DNA of 64,000 nucleotides from Polycyclovorans sp046565985 (lineage in GTDB: Bacteria > Pseudomonadota > Gammaproteobacteria > Nevskiales > Nevskiaceae), in NCBI GenBank assembly GCA_046565985.1, contig JBKHXN010000052.1:14674-78673 (forward strand), in the 5' to 3' direction. The notes under the pieces are model-generated. The model did not search any database, was not told the DNA's origin, and saw only the letters and a list, made by a program, of their open reading frames with translations. The first letter of the stretch is position 1; each line of letters begins with the position of its first letter. The translations under genes and the position numbers were made by a program. Below are positions 1 through 9,969 of this stretch, piece after piece.

Positions 1-4
1 CGGT

Positions 5-1084
5 TCATGGCGCCGGTGTGGCGGTGATTCCGTCACGCAGTTGCAGGCGCGCGGCCAGCGCCGGGGTGACCCAGACCTGGCCCGCCTCGTCCACCGCCAG
101 CACCTGGTCCAGCTCCATCTCGCGGGCGGTCTCGCGCCACTGCGGGCCGGCGACGAACAGCGCGGTGCTGGCGGCGTCGCCCAGCGCACCGTCGCGACTG
201 ATCACGGTTACCGACTGCAGGCCGCGCGCCGGCTGGCCGCTGCGCGGGTCGAGGATGTGGTGGTAGCGCTGGCCCTCGAACTCAAAATAGCGTTCGTAGT
301 CACCGCTGGTGATGATCGCCTCATCGCCGTGGGTGGGCAGGGTGGCGAGCAGGCCGGCGTTGCCGGCCGGGTCCGGGCGCGGGTGCCGGATGCCGATGTT
401 CCAGGGCGTGTCGCCCTTCTGTCCGCTGACGCGCAGGTTGCCGCCGAGATTGACGATGGCGTTGCGCACCCCGGCGGCGCGCAGCCGGGCGATGGCAAGA
501 TCACAGGCCTCGCCCTTGGCGATGGCGCCGAAATCGAATTGCACCTCCGGCGCGGGGCCGTAGCGGGCGTCCGCACCCAGCTGCGGGGCCTGCCGCAGGG
601 CGTCCACGCGCCGGGCGACCGCGGCCGGGTCGGGCGGGGTCTGGCGGTAGCGGCTCTCGTCGTCGAAGCCCCAGAGCTGGACCAGCGGCCCGACGCGCAC
701 GTCGAAGCGCCCGCCGCTCTGCCGGGTGTACTGCGCGGCGCGCTGGAACAGCGGCGCCAGCTCGGGCGGGATGCTCACGGATTCCCCGCGGGCGAGCCCG
801 GCGTTGAGCTGCGCCAGCGCGCCGCCGCCCAGTACCGACCAGGTGGTTTCGAAGTCCTGGAGGAATCCGGCCAGATCGTCCAGCGCCCGTTCGGCGGCGG
901 CGGGGCTGAGGCTGTCGTCGCGGTACACGGTGACGGTGACCAGGGTGCCCATGGCGAGCAGGTCGCGCTGCAGCAGGCGGCCGTCGGCCTGCGGCTGGCG
1001 CAGTGCGAGAAACGCGAACAGCCCGGCCAGCAGCAGGCCGGTGAGCAGGCGTCGTCCAAAATTCTTCAGCCGCGGATCAGCCAT
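5..1084 (-). CDS. apbE: FAD:protein FMN transferase (ApbE family)
   Basis: Predicted to transfer FMN from FAD onto Thr/Ser of redox proteins such as Nqr/Rnf subunits in the periplasm. The 359-residue protein begins with a basic patch and one hydrophobic segment (about residues 13-28), so it is an anchored or exported protein. Family hallmarks are the GTLVTVTVY stretch near residue 46, the GGRFDVRVGPLVQLWGF block near 124-140, DFGAIAKGEACD near 185, the VNLGGNLRVSG loop near 213 and HILDPRSGQPARG near 278. Length matches the family. Its ATG overlaps the gshB stop by 8 bases, so the two genes are probably co-transcribed. No Nqr or Rnf genes are visible here, so the flavinylation target is unknown. 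Confidence 0.9.
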   Translation of the reverse strand: MADPRLKNFGRRLLTGLLLAGLFAFLALRQPQADGRLLQRDLLAMGTLVTVTVYRDDSLSPAAAERALDDLAGFLQDFETTWSVLGGGALAQLNAGLARGESVSIPPELAPLFQRAAQYTRQSGGRFDVRVGPLVQLWGFDDESRYRQTPPDPAAVARRVDALRQAPQLGADARYGPAPEVQFDFGAIAKGEACDLAIARLRAAGVRNAIVNLGGNLRVSGQKGDTPWNIGIRHPRPDPAGNAGLLATLPTHGDEAIITSGDYERYFEFEGQRYHHILDPRSGQPARGLQSVTVISRDGALGDAASTALFVAGPQWRETAREMELDQVLAVDEAGQVWVTPALAARLQLRDGITATPAP

Positions 1085-2036
1085 GCGCGAGCCGGGCCTC
1101 GATGGCCGCCATCAGCTCGCCGCCAATGTCGAGCTGGTAGGCCTGGTTGAGCTCACGCGCGCAGGTGGGCGAGGTGACGTTGATCTCGGTGAGGTAGTCG
1201 CCGATCACGTCCAGGCCCACGAACAGCAGCCCGCGGCGGCGCAGCTCCGGCCCCACCTCGGCAGCGATCCAGCGGTCACGCGCGGACAGCGGCTGCGGCC
1301 GGCCGCTGCCGCCGGCAGCTAGGTTGCCGCGCGTCTCGCCCTGTGCGGGGATGCGCGCCAGCGCGTAGGGCACCGGCTCGCCGTTGACCATGAGAATGCG
1401 CTTGTCGCCGTCGCGGATCTCGGGCAGGTAGCGCTGGGCCATGATCAGCTGACGGCCATTGGCGGTGAGCGTTTCGAGGATGGCGCCGAGGTTCAGCCCG
1501 TCCGGCCCCACGCGGAAGATGCCGGCGCCGCCCATGCCGTCCAGGGGCTTGAAGATGACGTCACCCTGCTCGGCGTGGAAGGCGCGCAGGGTGGCGGCGT
1601 CGCGCGCGATCAGGGTCGGCGCGCAGCACTGTGGGAACTGGGCGATGAAGGCCTTCTCGTTGCAGTCGCGCAGCGCCTGGGGGCGGTTGACCACGCAGGC
1701 GCCCTGGCGCTCGGCGGCTTCCAGCACGTAGGTGGCGCCGATGTAGTCCAGATCGAACGGCGGGTCCTTGCGCATGAGGATCACGTCGAGCCCGCCCAGC
1801 GGCTGGACCTGCGGCGCGCCGAGGTCAAACCAGTGCTGGCGGTCGTCGCGCACCGTCAGCGCCCGGGTGCGGCCCAGTGCCTGGCCGTCGCGCAGCCACA
1901 GGTCGCCCATCTCCAGATAGTGCAGGGCCCAGCCGCGCGCCTGCGCGGCGAGCAGCAGCAGCAGGGTGGTGTCCTTGTAGGGTTTGATGGACCCGATCGG
2001 GTCCATCACGACGCCCAGTGTTCTGGCCACGGCCAT
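1077..2036 (-). CDS. gshB: Glutathione synthetase
   Basis: ATP-grasp ligase joining gamma-glutamylcysteine and glycine in the cytoplasm to make glutathione. The open frame runs upstream to 2210, but family alignment places the start at the ATG at 2036 (MAVARTLGVVMDPIGSI), giving 319 residues, close to the 316 of E. coli GshB. Visible motifs are VMDPIGSIKPYKDTT at the N-terminus, the VILMRKDPPFDLDYI block, DVIFKPLDGMGGAGIFR (nucleotide-binding loop) and the C-terminal DVIGDYLTEINVTSPTC. It follows the thiolase gene after 46 bases and overlaps apbE by 8 bases. Confidence 0.95.
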   Translation of the reverse strand: MAVARTLGVVMDPIGSIKPYKDTTLLLLLAAQARGWALHYLEMGDLWLRDGQALGRTRALTVRDDRQHWFDLGAPQVQPLGGLDVILMRKDPPFDLDYIGATYVLEAAERQGACVVNRPQALRDCNEKAFIAQFPQCCAPTLIARDAATLRAFHAEQGDVIFKPLDGMGGAGIFRVGPDGLNLGAILETLTANGRQLIMAQRYLPEIRDGDKRILMVNGEPVPYALARIPAQGETRGNLAAGGSGRPQPLSARDRWIAAEVGPELRRRGLLFVGLDVIGDYLTEINVTSPTCARELNQAYQLDIGGELMAAIEARLAHG

Positions 2037-2082
2037 GTCCTGTATGAGGCCCGCCGCCAGGGTTGCGGCGGCGGGTTGCGGA

Positions 2083-3363
2083 TTACTTCTCGATGATCGC
2101 GGTGACGCCCATGCCGCCCGCGGCGCAGATGGACACCAGGCAGCGGCCGCCGCCGTTTTCATTGAGCAGCTTGGCGGCGGTGGCGAGGATGCGCCCGCCG
2201 GTGGCGGCAAACGGATGCCCGCAGGCGAGGCTGGAGCCGCGCACGTTGAGCTTGGCGCGGTCGATGCTGCCCAGCGCCTTGCCCAGGCCCAGCTTGTTCT
2301 TGCAGAAACTGGAGCTCTCCCAGGCCTGCAGGGTGCACAGCACCTGGGCGGCGAAGGCTTCGTGGATCTCGTAGAAGTCGAAGTCCTGCAGCGTCAGCCC
2401 GGCACGCGCCAGCATGCGCGGCACGGCGTAGGCCGGGGCCATGAGCAGGCCTTCCTTCTTGTGCACGAAGTCCACCGCCGCGGTCTCGGCGTGGGTGAGG
2501 TAGGCCTGGATGCTGAGGCCGTGGGCGCGGGCCCAGTCCTCGGAGCCGAGCAGCACCGCGGAGGCGCCGTCGGTGAGCGGCGTGGAGTTGCCCGCGGTCA
2601 GGGTGCCGGCGCCGCTCTTGCGGTCGAAGGCGGGCTTGAGGCTGGCGAGCTTTTCCAGGCTGATGTCGGCGCGCAGGTTGTTGTCGCGCTCCAGGCCGCC
2701 GAAGGGCACCAGCAGGTCGGCGTAGAAGCCGCTGTCGTAGGCGTTGGCGGCTTTCTGGTGGCTTTCCAGGGCCAGCTGGTCCTGGTCGGCGCGGCTGATG
2801 TTCCACTCCTTGGCCATCAGCTCGCAGTGCTGGCCCATGCTCATGCGCGTGCGGGGTTCCCCGTTGGTGGGAATGGACGGCGTGAGCATGGAGGGGCGGA
2901 ACTTGGCCAGCGCCTTGAAGCGCTGCCCGGCGGTCTTGGCGCGGTTGGCTTCCAGCAGGAGCTTGCGCAGGCGGTCGTTGAGTGCGATGGGCGCGTCGGA
3001 GGTGGTGTCGGTGCCCCCGGCCAGGCCGGAGTCGATCTGCCCCAGCGCGATCTTGTTGCCGATGCAGATGGCCGCCTCCAGGCCGGTGCCGCAGGCCTGC
3101 TGCACGTCAAAGCCCGGGGTTTCCGGCGCCAGGCCCGAGGACAGCACCGATTCACGGCACAGGTTGAAATCCCGCGAGTGCTTGAGCACCGCGCCGGCGG
3201 CGGCCTCGCCCAGGCGCTCGCCGTGCAGCTGGAAGCGGTCCACCACGCCCTTGAAGGCGGCGGTGAGCATGTCCTGGTTGGACTGGTGGGTATAGGCCGT
3301 GTTGGACCGGGCAAAGGGGATGCGGGCGCCGCCCAGAATGGCGACCTTGCGTGCGCTGGCCAT
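2083..3363 (-). CDS. Acetyl-CoA C-acyltransferase (thiolase, FadI-like)
   Basis: Thiolase of 426 residues, the size of the FadI/trifunctional-beta type rather than the ~390-residue FadA/PhaA type. It likely cleaves 3-ketoacyl-CoA in fatty acid beta-oxidation. Catalytic signatures are the nucleophile Cys in QQACGTGLEAA (about residue 90), EIHEAFAAQ (His), CGHPFAATGGR (His) and the second active Cys in CAAGGMGVTA near the C-terminus. The ATG at 3363 is preceded by GGAG at about nine bases. No FadJ-type partner is adjacent, so the pathway assignment is by family only. Confidence 0.88.
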   Translation of the reverse strand: MASARKVAILGGARIPFARSNTAYTHQSNQDMLTAAFKGVVDRFQLHGERLGEAAAGAVLKHSRDFNLCRESVLSSGLAPETPGFDVQQACGTGLEAAICIGNKIALGQIDSGLAGGTDTTSDAPIALNDRLRKLLLEANRAKTAGQRFKALAKFRPSMLTPSIPTNGEPRTRMSMGQHCELMAKEWNISRADQDQLALESHQKAANAYDSGFYADLLVPFGGLERDNNLRADISLEKLASLKPAFDRKSGAGTLTAGNSTPLTDGASAVLLGSEDWARAHGLSIQAYLTHAETAAVDFVHKKEGLLMAPAYAVPRMLARAGLTLQDFDFYEIHEAFAAQVLCTLQAWESSSFCKNKLGLGKALGSIDRAKLNVRGSSLACGHPFAATGGRILATAAKLLNENGGGRCLVSICAAGGMGVTAIIEK

Positions 3364-3473
3364 GCGTGAAAGCTCCAGAGGTCAATAAAGTGGCGGGCAT
3401 TGTAGCCCCCGGATGCGATCCGGGGATTGACGCCCGCGCCGGCGGCCGGTGGCGCGGGTTCCAGCCACCCCCC

Positions 3474-3502
3474 TTGAATCCGGAGCCGTCAACCACAACA
3501 AT
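3474..3502 (+). promoter_or_regulatory. Candidate sigma-70 promoter of groESL
   Basis: TTGAAT at 3474-3479 and AACAAT at 3497-3502 are separated by 17 bases, each matching four of six consensus positions. The -10 element abuts the CIRCE inverted repeat, the usual geometry for HrcA-repressed groE promoters. No convincing sigma-32 -10 (CCCCAT-like) element follows the CTTGAA at 3473. Confidence 0.4.
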
Positions 3503-3528
3503 TAGCAGCCTATCGGGGAGAGTGCTAA
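3502..3528. promoter_or_regulatory. CIRCE operator (HrcA binding site)
   Basis: The right arm GAGTGCTAA (3520-3528) is a perfect CIRCE half-site and the left arm TTAGCAGCC (3502-3510) keeps six of nine positions. The arms are separated by the canonical nine bases. It lies 63 bases upstream of the groES start. HrcA would repress transcription from here and release it on heat or misfolding stress. hrcA itself is not in the window. Confidence 0.85.
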
Positions 3529-3590
3529 CAGGATGATCGTCCTGGCTCTGCCCGGTTTGTTTATCTAATTGAAATTACGGGAGATTGTCT

Positions 3591-3878
3591 ATGAAGCTGC
3601 GCCCTCTCCACGATCGCGTGATCGTGAAACGTCTGGAAGAAGAAAAGAAAACCGCCGGCGGCATCCTGATCCCGGATAGCGCCGCGGAGAAACCCCTCAA
3701 GGCCGAGATCATCGCCGTGGGCCCCGGCAAGCGGACCGACGACGGCAAGATCCACGCCGTGGACGTCAAGGTGGGGGACAAGGTGCTGATCGGCAAGTAT
3801 TCCGGCACCGAGGTCAAGGTGGACGGCCAGGACCTGGTGGTCCTGCGCGAAGACGACATCATGGCCGTCTTTTCCTGA
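3591..3878 (+). CDS. groS: Co-chaperonin GroES
   Basis: Ten-kilodalton lid of the GroEL folding chamber, 95 residues. It starts MKLRPLHDRVIVKR and contains the mobile-loop region EEKKTAGGILIPDSAAEKP and GGDKVLIGKYSG-type beta-barrel strands (here VGDKVLIGKYSGTEVKVDG). An in-frame TTG lies two codons upstream, but the ATG at 3591 is preferred because GGGAGA (3579-3584) sits six bases before it and the product then matches the family. groEL follows after 39 bases. Confidence 0.98.
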   Translation: MKLRPLHDRVIVKRLEEEKKTAGGILIPDSAAEKPLKAEIIAVGPGKRTDDGKIHAVDVKVGDKVLIGKYSGTEVKVDGQDLVVLREDDIMAVFS

Positions 3879-3917
3879 TCCCTCCCCGTCATTCCCCCCA
3901 TTCAAGGAGCTGTAATC

Positions 3918-5561
<1,644 letters not shown>

Positions 5562-5583
5562 GCCCGGCTTCCCGCGGTACAGC

Positions 5584-5615
5584 AAAAAGCCCCGGACGTG
5601 TGCCGGGGCTTTTTT
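5584..5615 (+). terminator. Rho-independent terminator of groESL
   Basis: A 12-base stem (AAAAAGCCCCGG, 5584-5595, pairing with CCGGGGCTTTTT) encloses a seven-base loop and runs into a T-tract, 22 bases after the groEL stop. Confidence 0.93.
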
Positions 5616-5818
5616 ACTTGCATGTATCCACATTGAAGTACATCACTGGCGCTCCGTGCGGTGGTTGTGACGACTGCAATGTTTCTTATCATTGGAGTCA
5701 TTATTCGGAATCGTAGAACATACGGCCCTTCTCCGGCGTGGAATGGGCCCGGCGACTGGGCAAGGCACGAGGTCAATAGCAGCATGGTCGCTGTCCTGCA
5801 TAACTCTCCGAGTAGCCC
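5616..5818. other. Intergenic junction before the metal-resistance block
   Basis: About 200 bases between the groEL terminator and the DUF411 gene. I see no gene, tRNA, integrase site or clear inverted repeat. It is visibly less GC-rich than the flanking core genes. It is the left boundary of the metal block and the place where any insertion scar would lie. Confidence 0.4.
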
Positions 5819-6343
5819 TCATTCCACGGCCTCCCCATGCTCCGCAAAGATGGTGCTTTGCCCGTCGGGTTGAAACAACAGCGTCACGTAGGGATCGCGG
5901 CGGTCGTCTTGCTCCATGCCGGGCGAACCGATGGGCATGCCCGGTACTGCGATACCACGCGCCTGTGGCTGCTCGGACAAGAGGCGGCGGACGTCCGAGG
6001 CCGGCACGTGGCCCTCGACGAGGTAGCCGCCTACAACGGCGGTGTGGCAGGCGCGTAGCGGCTTGGGCACGCCAAGTGCGTTTTGGCGCGCGCCAAGATC
6101 GGATTCGTTGCGCACCTCGACCCTGAATCCGGCCTGCTTCAGATGCGATACCCATTTCGTGCAGCAGTTGCAGGTGGTCCGTTTATAGACCACAACCGTG
6201 TCGGCATCGGAGCCGGATTGGCGAGCGTCCCGCCAGGCCAAGACAGACGCAATGGTGGCACCAATCAAAGCGACAAGGGCGATGACTTGAAGCTGCCGGC
6301 GTTTAAGTGAGGGAACAGCGGATTTTCCGGAGGGCATGGTCAT
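5819..6343 (-). CDS. DUF411 metal-binding protein, membrane-anchored
   Basis: Protein of 174 residues with an N-terminal hydrophobic segment (about 18-36) and then a DUF411 thioredoxin-like domain. The family motif appears as YKRTTCNCCTKWV (Cys58, Cys60, Cys61) with a second CH pair at Cys99-His100, plausible soft-metal ligands. DUF411 proteins recur beside copper-resistance genes. It is the last gene of the minus-strand copper operon, starting two bases after the cyclase stop. A second ATG lies two codons in. The exact role (periplasmic copper buffering or transfer) is inference. Confidence 0.8.
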   Translation of the reverse strand: MTMPSGKSAVPSLKRRQLQVIALVALIGATIASVLAWRDARQSGSDADTVVVYKRTTCNCCTKWVSHLKQAGFRVEVRNESDLGARQNALGVPKPLRACHTAVVGGYLVEGHVPASDVRRLLSEQPQARGIAVPGMPIGSPGMEQDDRRDPYVTLLFQPDGQSTIFAEHGEAVE

Positions 6344-6345
6344 TC

Positions 6346-7359
6346 TCAGGGACTGAAATGGCTCGACTCGTAGTTGCGAGCTGTGGCCACGTAAACGGTG
6401 ACGGGTTGGTCGAAGCCCTTCAGAGCCTGCTTCTCGGGCAATGGATGAAACTCGCCGGCAAGATCGGGATCGCTGCGACTGGCATGAACGATGACAGCGT
6501 CGGTGGCGACAATGCCGCCGGGCGGCGCGAGATCGAGGATGCGCGCGGCAGTGTTGATGGATGGGCCGATAAACGCCAGTGCGTGGCGCTCGCGCGAACC
6601 GATACGGCCGACCACCAGTGGACCGACTGCGAGCGCAAAGCGAGCCTGCGGAAGCTCCGATTCGTAGTGCCGTTTATCGTCCAGAGCTTTGCGCAGATTG
6701 AAGGCGGCGGGCACTGCCTCGCCTGCGCCGGCGAAATAGAGCATCGCGCCGTCGCCTTGGAAATCGTGAACATCACCGCAGTGCTGGACCGCCACGTCCA
6801 CGACGACCTGCATGAAGGCCTGCACCAGGCGCAGCACCTCCTCCGGCGTGTGCGTGAACAGTAGACGTGTGGAGTCCACCATGTCCACGAACAGCACCGC
6901 CAGGTTGCGGCAAGAGGGCAGCTTCTCTCCGGCGAGAAAGGCGCTTTCCGCGATGAGCGCTCCAGCGCTCGATGCGGGCGAATCTGGCGCGGCCATCCAC
7001 GGCACCCGCTGCGCGTCGGCGAGCGCGATGGCAGACAGCGGGAAGCCCTGGGCTTGCCAGCCGGGCAGTCCGCCGTGCAATACCGCGACATCGCTATAGC
7101 CGGCAGCCAGCAGTTTCAGAGCGACACGTGTACTGGAAGCTTGCCCGGAGCAGAGGCAATAGACGACGATGCTGGTGTCGCGGTGCACGTCTGGCAGCCG
7201 TAGCAAGGGTTCGTCCAGCAACACCGGAATCGCGCCGGCGATACCCTGCGGATCGCGTCTGAATGCGTCCGTGCGGCGCGCATCCAGCAGCAGCGGCGTT
7301 GGCGCGGCCCGCAATCTTTCCAGAAAGGCCGGAGCAGTTAAGCGGGTCAGGGTCGTCAC
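6346..7359 (-). CDS. Rhodanese domain fused to class III adenylate/guanylate cyclase
   Basis: A 337-residue two-domain protein with no signal peptide. Residues ~8-105 form a rhodanese fold with an active-site loop YCLCSGQASSTR (Cys68, Cys70). Residues ~150-325 form a class III nucleotide cyclase domain with both metal aspartates (Asp159 in FVDMVDST, Asp203 in QGDGAM), the transition-state pair Asn269 and Arg273 in SINTAAR, and a C-terminal LKGF-PV-VY element. The positions that usually read the base are non-standard: Asp199 where ATP cyclases carry Lys, and Pro266 where they carry Asp. The catalytic core therefore looks intact but the substrate is uncertain. The gene overlaps its upstream neighbour by four bases (ATGA) and precedes DUF411 by two bases, so it belongs to the copper operon. 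A sulfur- or metal-sensing cyclase is inference. Confidence 0.85.
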   Translation of the reverse strand: MTTLTRLTAPAFLERLRAAPTPLLLDARRTDAFRRDPQGIAGAIPVLLDEPLLRLPDVHRDTSIVVYCLCSGQASSTRVALKLLAAGYSDVAVLHGGLPGWQAQGFPLSAIALADAQRVPWMAAPDSPASSAGALIAESAFLAGEKLPSCRNLAVLFVDMVDSTRLLFTHTPEEVLRLVQAFMQVVVDVAVQHCGDVHDFQGDGAMLYFAGAGEAVPAAFNLRKALDDKRHYESELPQARFALAVGPLVVGRIGSRERHALAFIGPSINTAARILDLAPPGGIVATDAVIVHASRSDPDLAGEFHPLPEKQALKGFDQPVTVYVATARNYESSHFSP

Positions 7360-7868
7360 GGGCCAGAGCCCGATCGAGGCTTGGAAGACCAGTGGATGTG
7401 AGCGATTCGCCAGCCAGTGTCCGTCCGTGTCATGACCAGCGTCTCGGTGCTGTTGAGGTCCACGTCCTTGCCCTTGTATCGGCCGGTCAGCCGGGTTCGC
7501 GTGGCCACCCAGGCGGTTGAGGCGTCCCCGCCACTCAATTGCGAGAGCTGCTCGCGCGTGAGCTTGGACAGAAACGCCATGTCACCCGGCATGTGATGGC
7601 TCTCGTATTCGGCAGCGGAGGTTTCTGCGCCGCCCGACTCATAGATCAGAACGTCTGGAAGCAGCAGAGCGCGCACGGTGCCTGTGTCGCCGGCCGCCAG
7701 CGCGCGGCTGAAGGTATCCGCCACGGCCAGCGGCTGCGCTGCTGACGCAGAAGTGGCCTCATGCGCTTCATTGCCCTGCGCCGACACAGGGATGCTGGAT
7801 ACCGCGAGCAGAGCAGACAGCATGCCCACGATGATCTGCGTGATCGGCAGCCGGCGTTCAGTGCGCAT
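7356..7868 (-). CDS. Secreted NTF2-like (SnoaL-type) protein
   Basis: Starting at ATG 7868 gives 170 residues with a signal peptide (RRLPITQIIVGMLSALLAV, ending near PVSAQ) and an NTF2/SnoaL-like fold: an ADTFSRALAAGD helix, then DVLIYESGG, and a final strand pair TGWRIAHIHWSS. The start codon lies inside the last codons of the cytochrome gene (11-base overlap), so translation is probably coupled. An upstream in-frame start at 7913 would lie further inside the cytochrome gene and add no signal-like sequence. Such folds bind small ligands or act as subunits; the specific function here is unknown. Confidence 0.7.
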   Translation of the reverse strand: MRTERRLPITQIIVGMLSALLAVSSIPVSAQGNEAHEATSASAAQPLAVADTFSRALAAGDTGTVRALLLPDVLIYESGGAETSAAEYESHHMPGDMAFLSKLTREQLSQLSGGDASTAWVATRTRLTGRYKGKDVDLNSTETLVMTRTDTGWRIAHIHWSSKPRSGSGP

Positions 7869-8574
7869 GATCGTGACCCTCGCCGGCACCTTTCGCGTTC
7901 TTGGAGTCGCCATGGCTGTGCGCGGGCGCGCCGGGAGGGTCTATGTGCCCAGCAGGCGCGGGTTCGGCGGCGTGACCGTGGCCAGTATGGCTGTCGCCGC
8001 TCTCCGTTGCGCCATGCGGATGAGCGCCGTGGTCGTGACTGCCGCCTTCACCACCAGCAAGCGCCACGTATTCTTCTGGCGTCATACCGGGAAGCTTTTG
8101 TAGGAACGCGACCAGGCCCCAGATCGCCTCGTCGGAATGCGTGGTGCCCCAGGCTGGCATGGCGGTCATCTTGATGCCGTGCTTGATGATCCAGAATTGG
8201 CGGGCGGCCATCGCCTGCATGTCCATGTCTGCGTGGCTTTCACCGTGTTTGTGCTCAGATAGGCTTGGCGGCTGTGGATACAGGCCTTTGCGGATCTCGG
8301 TGTCTTCCATGCCTGGTGCCAGATGGCAGCCGGCGCACATCGCCGGGTAGTGCGCCGCGCCTTCACTGATGAGTTTTGGATCATCCAGCTTGGGTACCTT
8401 GATGCCGACCGCGCGCACCTTGATGGAACGCTCACGCAGGGTTTCGATGAGCTTGAAGGTGGCGGGCCAGTGCGGCTCGTCCGCGGCCATGTTGTAGACG
8501 CCGGAATAGACGAAGCCTGCGCCGGCTACGATGCCGAGTGCGGCAAGTGCCGCCAGTAAGATAAAAGTTTTCAT
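7858..8574 (-). CDS. Cytochrome c with histidine-rich C-terminal tail
   Basis: Exported mono-heme cytochrome c of 238 residues. It has an N-terminal signal/anchor (residues 1-23), a heme attachment motif CAGCH at 80-84 and a likely axial Met in AMPAWG near 139. From about residue 178 the protein becomes a low-complexity tail rich in His, Gly and Asp, ending GHDHAH, which could bind several copper ions. It lies 15 bases after the multicopper oxidase gene. A plausible role is carrying electrons from the oxidase or from Cu(I); this is inference. Confidence 0.82.
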   Translation of the reverse strand: MKTFILLAALAALGIVAGAGFVYSGVYNMAADEPHWPATFKLIETLRERSIKVRAVGIKVPKLDDPKLISEGAAHYPAMCAGCHLAPGMEDTEIRKGLYPQPPSLSEHKHGESHADMDMQAMAARQFWIIKHGIKMTAMPAWGTTHSDEAIWGLVAFLQKLPGMTPEEYVALAGGEGGSHDHGAHPHGATESGDSHTGHGHAAEPAPAGHIDPPGAPAHSHGDSKNAKGAGEGHDHAH

Positions 8575-8589
8575 AGGTGTATTTCCTCG

Positions 8590-9969
8590 TCAGATTTTTC
8601 CTGACCTGCGGATGGGGTTGCCGAAACTCGGATTTTTGCTGGTGCGCCAGGCGACCGTACCCTTGGGGTTCTTGTAATACCCGGGATCGCGGTAATCGCC
8701 GGGTGCGAGGTCGTCGCGCACCTTGACCACCGTGAACATACCGCCCATCTCCACGTTCCCGAACTGATCCTTGCCCATCATCATCGGCAAGGTGTTTTCG
8801 GGGCCCTGCATGTGACCCATGTTGGTGTGCTCCTGGTGCTCGGCCATGCCGGCTTCCCCCATCGCCATGTAGCCCGGCAGCATCGAGCGGATGGTCTTCT
8901 CGACGCCCGACTGATCCACGCCGATGGTGTTTGGGATGCCGTGGCCCATCGCATTCATCGTGTGATGCGACTTGTGGCAGTGGAACGCCCAGTCGCCGGC
9001 GATGGCCACGAACTCGATGTCGCGCATCTGGCCGACGCCGACGATCTCGGTGACTTCCGTTCGCCACAGCCGTTCAGGCAGACGTCCGCCATCGCCGCCC
9101 GTGACCCAGAACTGCACACCGTGCAGGTGCATCGGATGCTCGTGCATCGAAAGATTGCCGATGCGGATACGCACGCGCTCGCCGGTGCGGGCGACGAGCG
9201 GATCAATTGCCGGAAAGACCTTGGAGTTGAATGTCCACAGGTCGAAGTCGGTCATGATCGAGGGATCGGGCCGGTAGGTGCCTGGATGTAGTGCCCAGTT
9301 ATGCAGCAGGAAGGCGTAGTCGCGGTCAATGCGGTTGGGTTCGCCGTCCTTCGGGTGAATGATGAACAGACCCATCATGCCCACCGCCATCTGCACCATC
9401 TCGTCGGCGTGCGGGTGATACATGTGCGTGCCATGCTGCTTGAGCGTGAACTCGTAGACGTAGGTCTCACCCGGCTGGATGTGCGGCTGGTTCAGACCGC
9501 CCACGCCGTCCATCCCGCTGGGCAGATACAGGCCGTGCCAGTGGATGGTGGTGTGCTCGCCGAGGCGGTTGGTGACGAAGATGCGCACGCGGTCGCCCTC
9601 GACCGCCTCGATGGTCGGTCCTGGTGTCGTGCCGTTGTAGCCCCAGCACTTGGCGATACAGCCTGGCGCGAACTCGTGCTCGACCTCCTCTGCGACGAGA
9701 TGAAATTCCTTGACGCCATTGTTCATCCTGTAGGGCAGTGTCCAGCCATTGAGTGTGCGCACTGGCAGATAACCCTGCGGGTGGCGCTTGATATTTGAGG
9801 GTGGCGGCATCGTTGCGGGTTTAGGTGTATCCATATCCGGCATCTTCATGCTGGACATGTCGTGGCTCTCATGCCCGGTCTGGGCCAAAGCGCGCCCCGT
9901 TACGGCGCTGGTCAGGCCGGCGACGGACCCGAGTCCCAGCCAGGACAGGAAATCTCGACGTGAGGTCAT
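8590..9969 (-). CDS. Multicopper oxidase, Tat-exported (CopA/CueO-like)
   Basis: Periplasmic laccase-type oxidase of 459 residues, predicted to oxidise Cu(I) to the less permeable Cu(II). A Tat signal is visible (SRRDFLSWLG). A Met/His-rich stretch follows (HESHDMSSMKMPDMD). All four copper-binding signatures are present: IHWHGLYLP, MYHPHADE, HPMHLHGVQFW and FHCHKSHHTMNAMGH, the last carrying the type 1 Cys-His and adjacent Met. A Met-rich loop (LPGYMAMGEAGMAEHQ and MMMGKD) lies near the C-terminus. It is shorter than ~600-residue CopA. It overlaps the upstream lipoprotein gene by four bases. Confidence 0.9.
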   Translation of the reverse strand: MTSRRDFLSWLGLGSVAGLTSAVTGRALAQTGHESHDMSSMKMPDMDTPKPATMPPPSNIKRHPQGYLPVRTLNGWTLPYRMNNGVKEFHLVAEEVEHEFAPGCIAKCWGYNGTTPGPTIEAVEGDRVRIFVTNRLGEHTTIHWHGLYLPSGMDGVGGLNQPHIQPGETYVYEFTLKQHGTHMYHPHADEMVQMAVGMMGLFIIHPKDGEPNRIDRDYAFLLHNWALHPGTYRPDPSIMTDFDLWTFNSKVFPAIDPLVARTGERVRIRIGNLSMHEHPMHLHGVQFWVTGGDGGRLPERLWRTEVTEIVGVGQMRDIEFVAIAGDWAFHCHKSHHTMNAMGHGIPNTIGVDQSGVEKTIRSMLPGYMAMGEAGMAEHQEHTNMGHMQGPENTLPMMMGKDQFGNVEMGGMFTVVKVRDDLAPGDYRDPGYYKNPKGTVAWRTSKNPSFGNPIRRSGKI

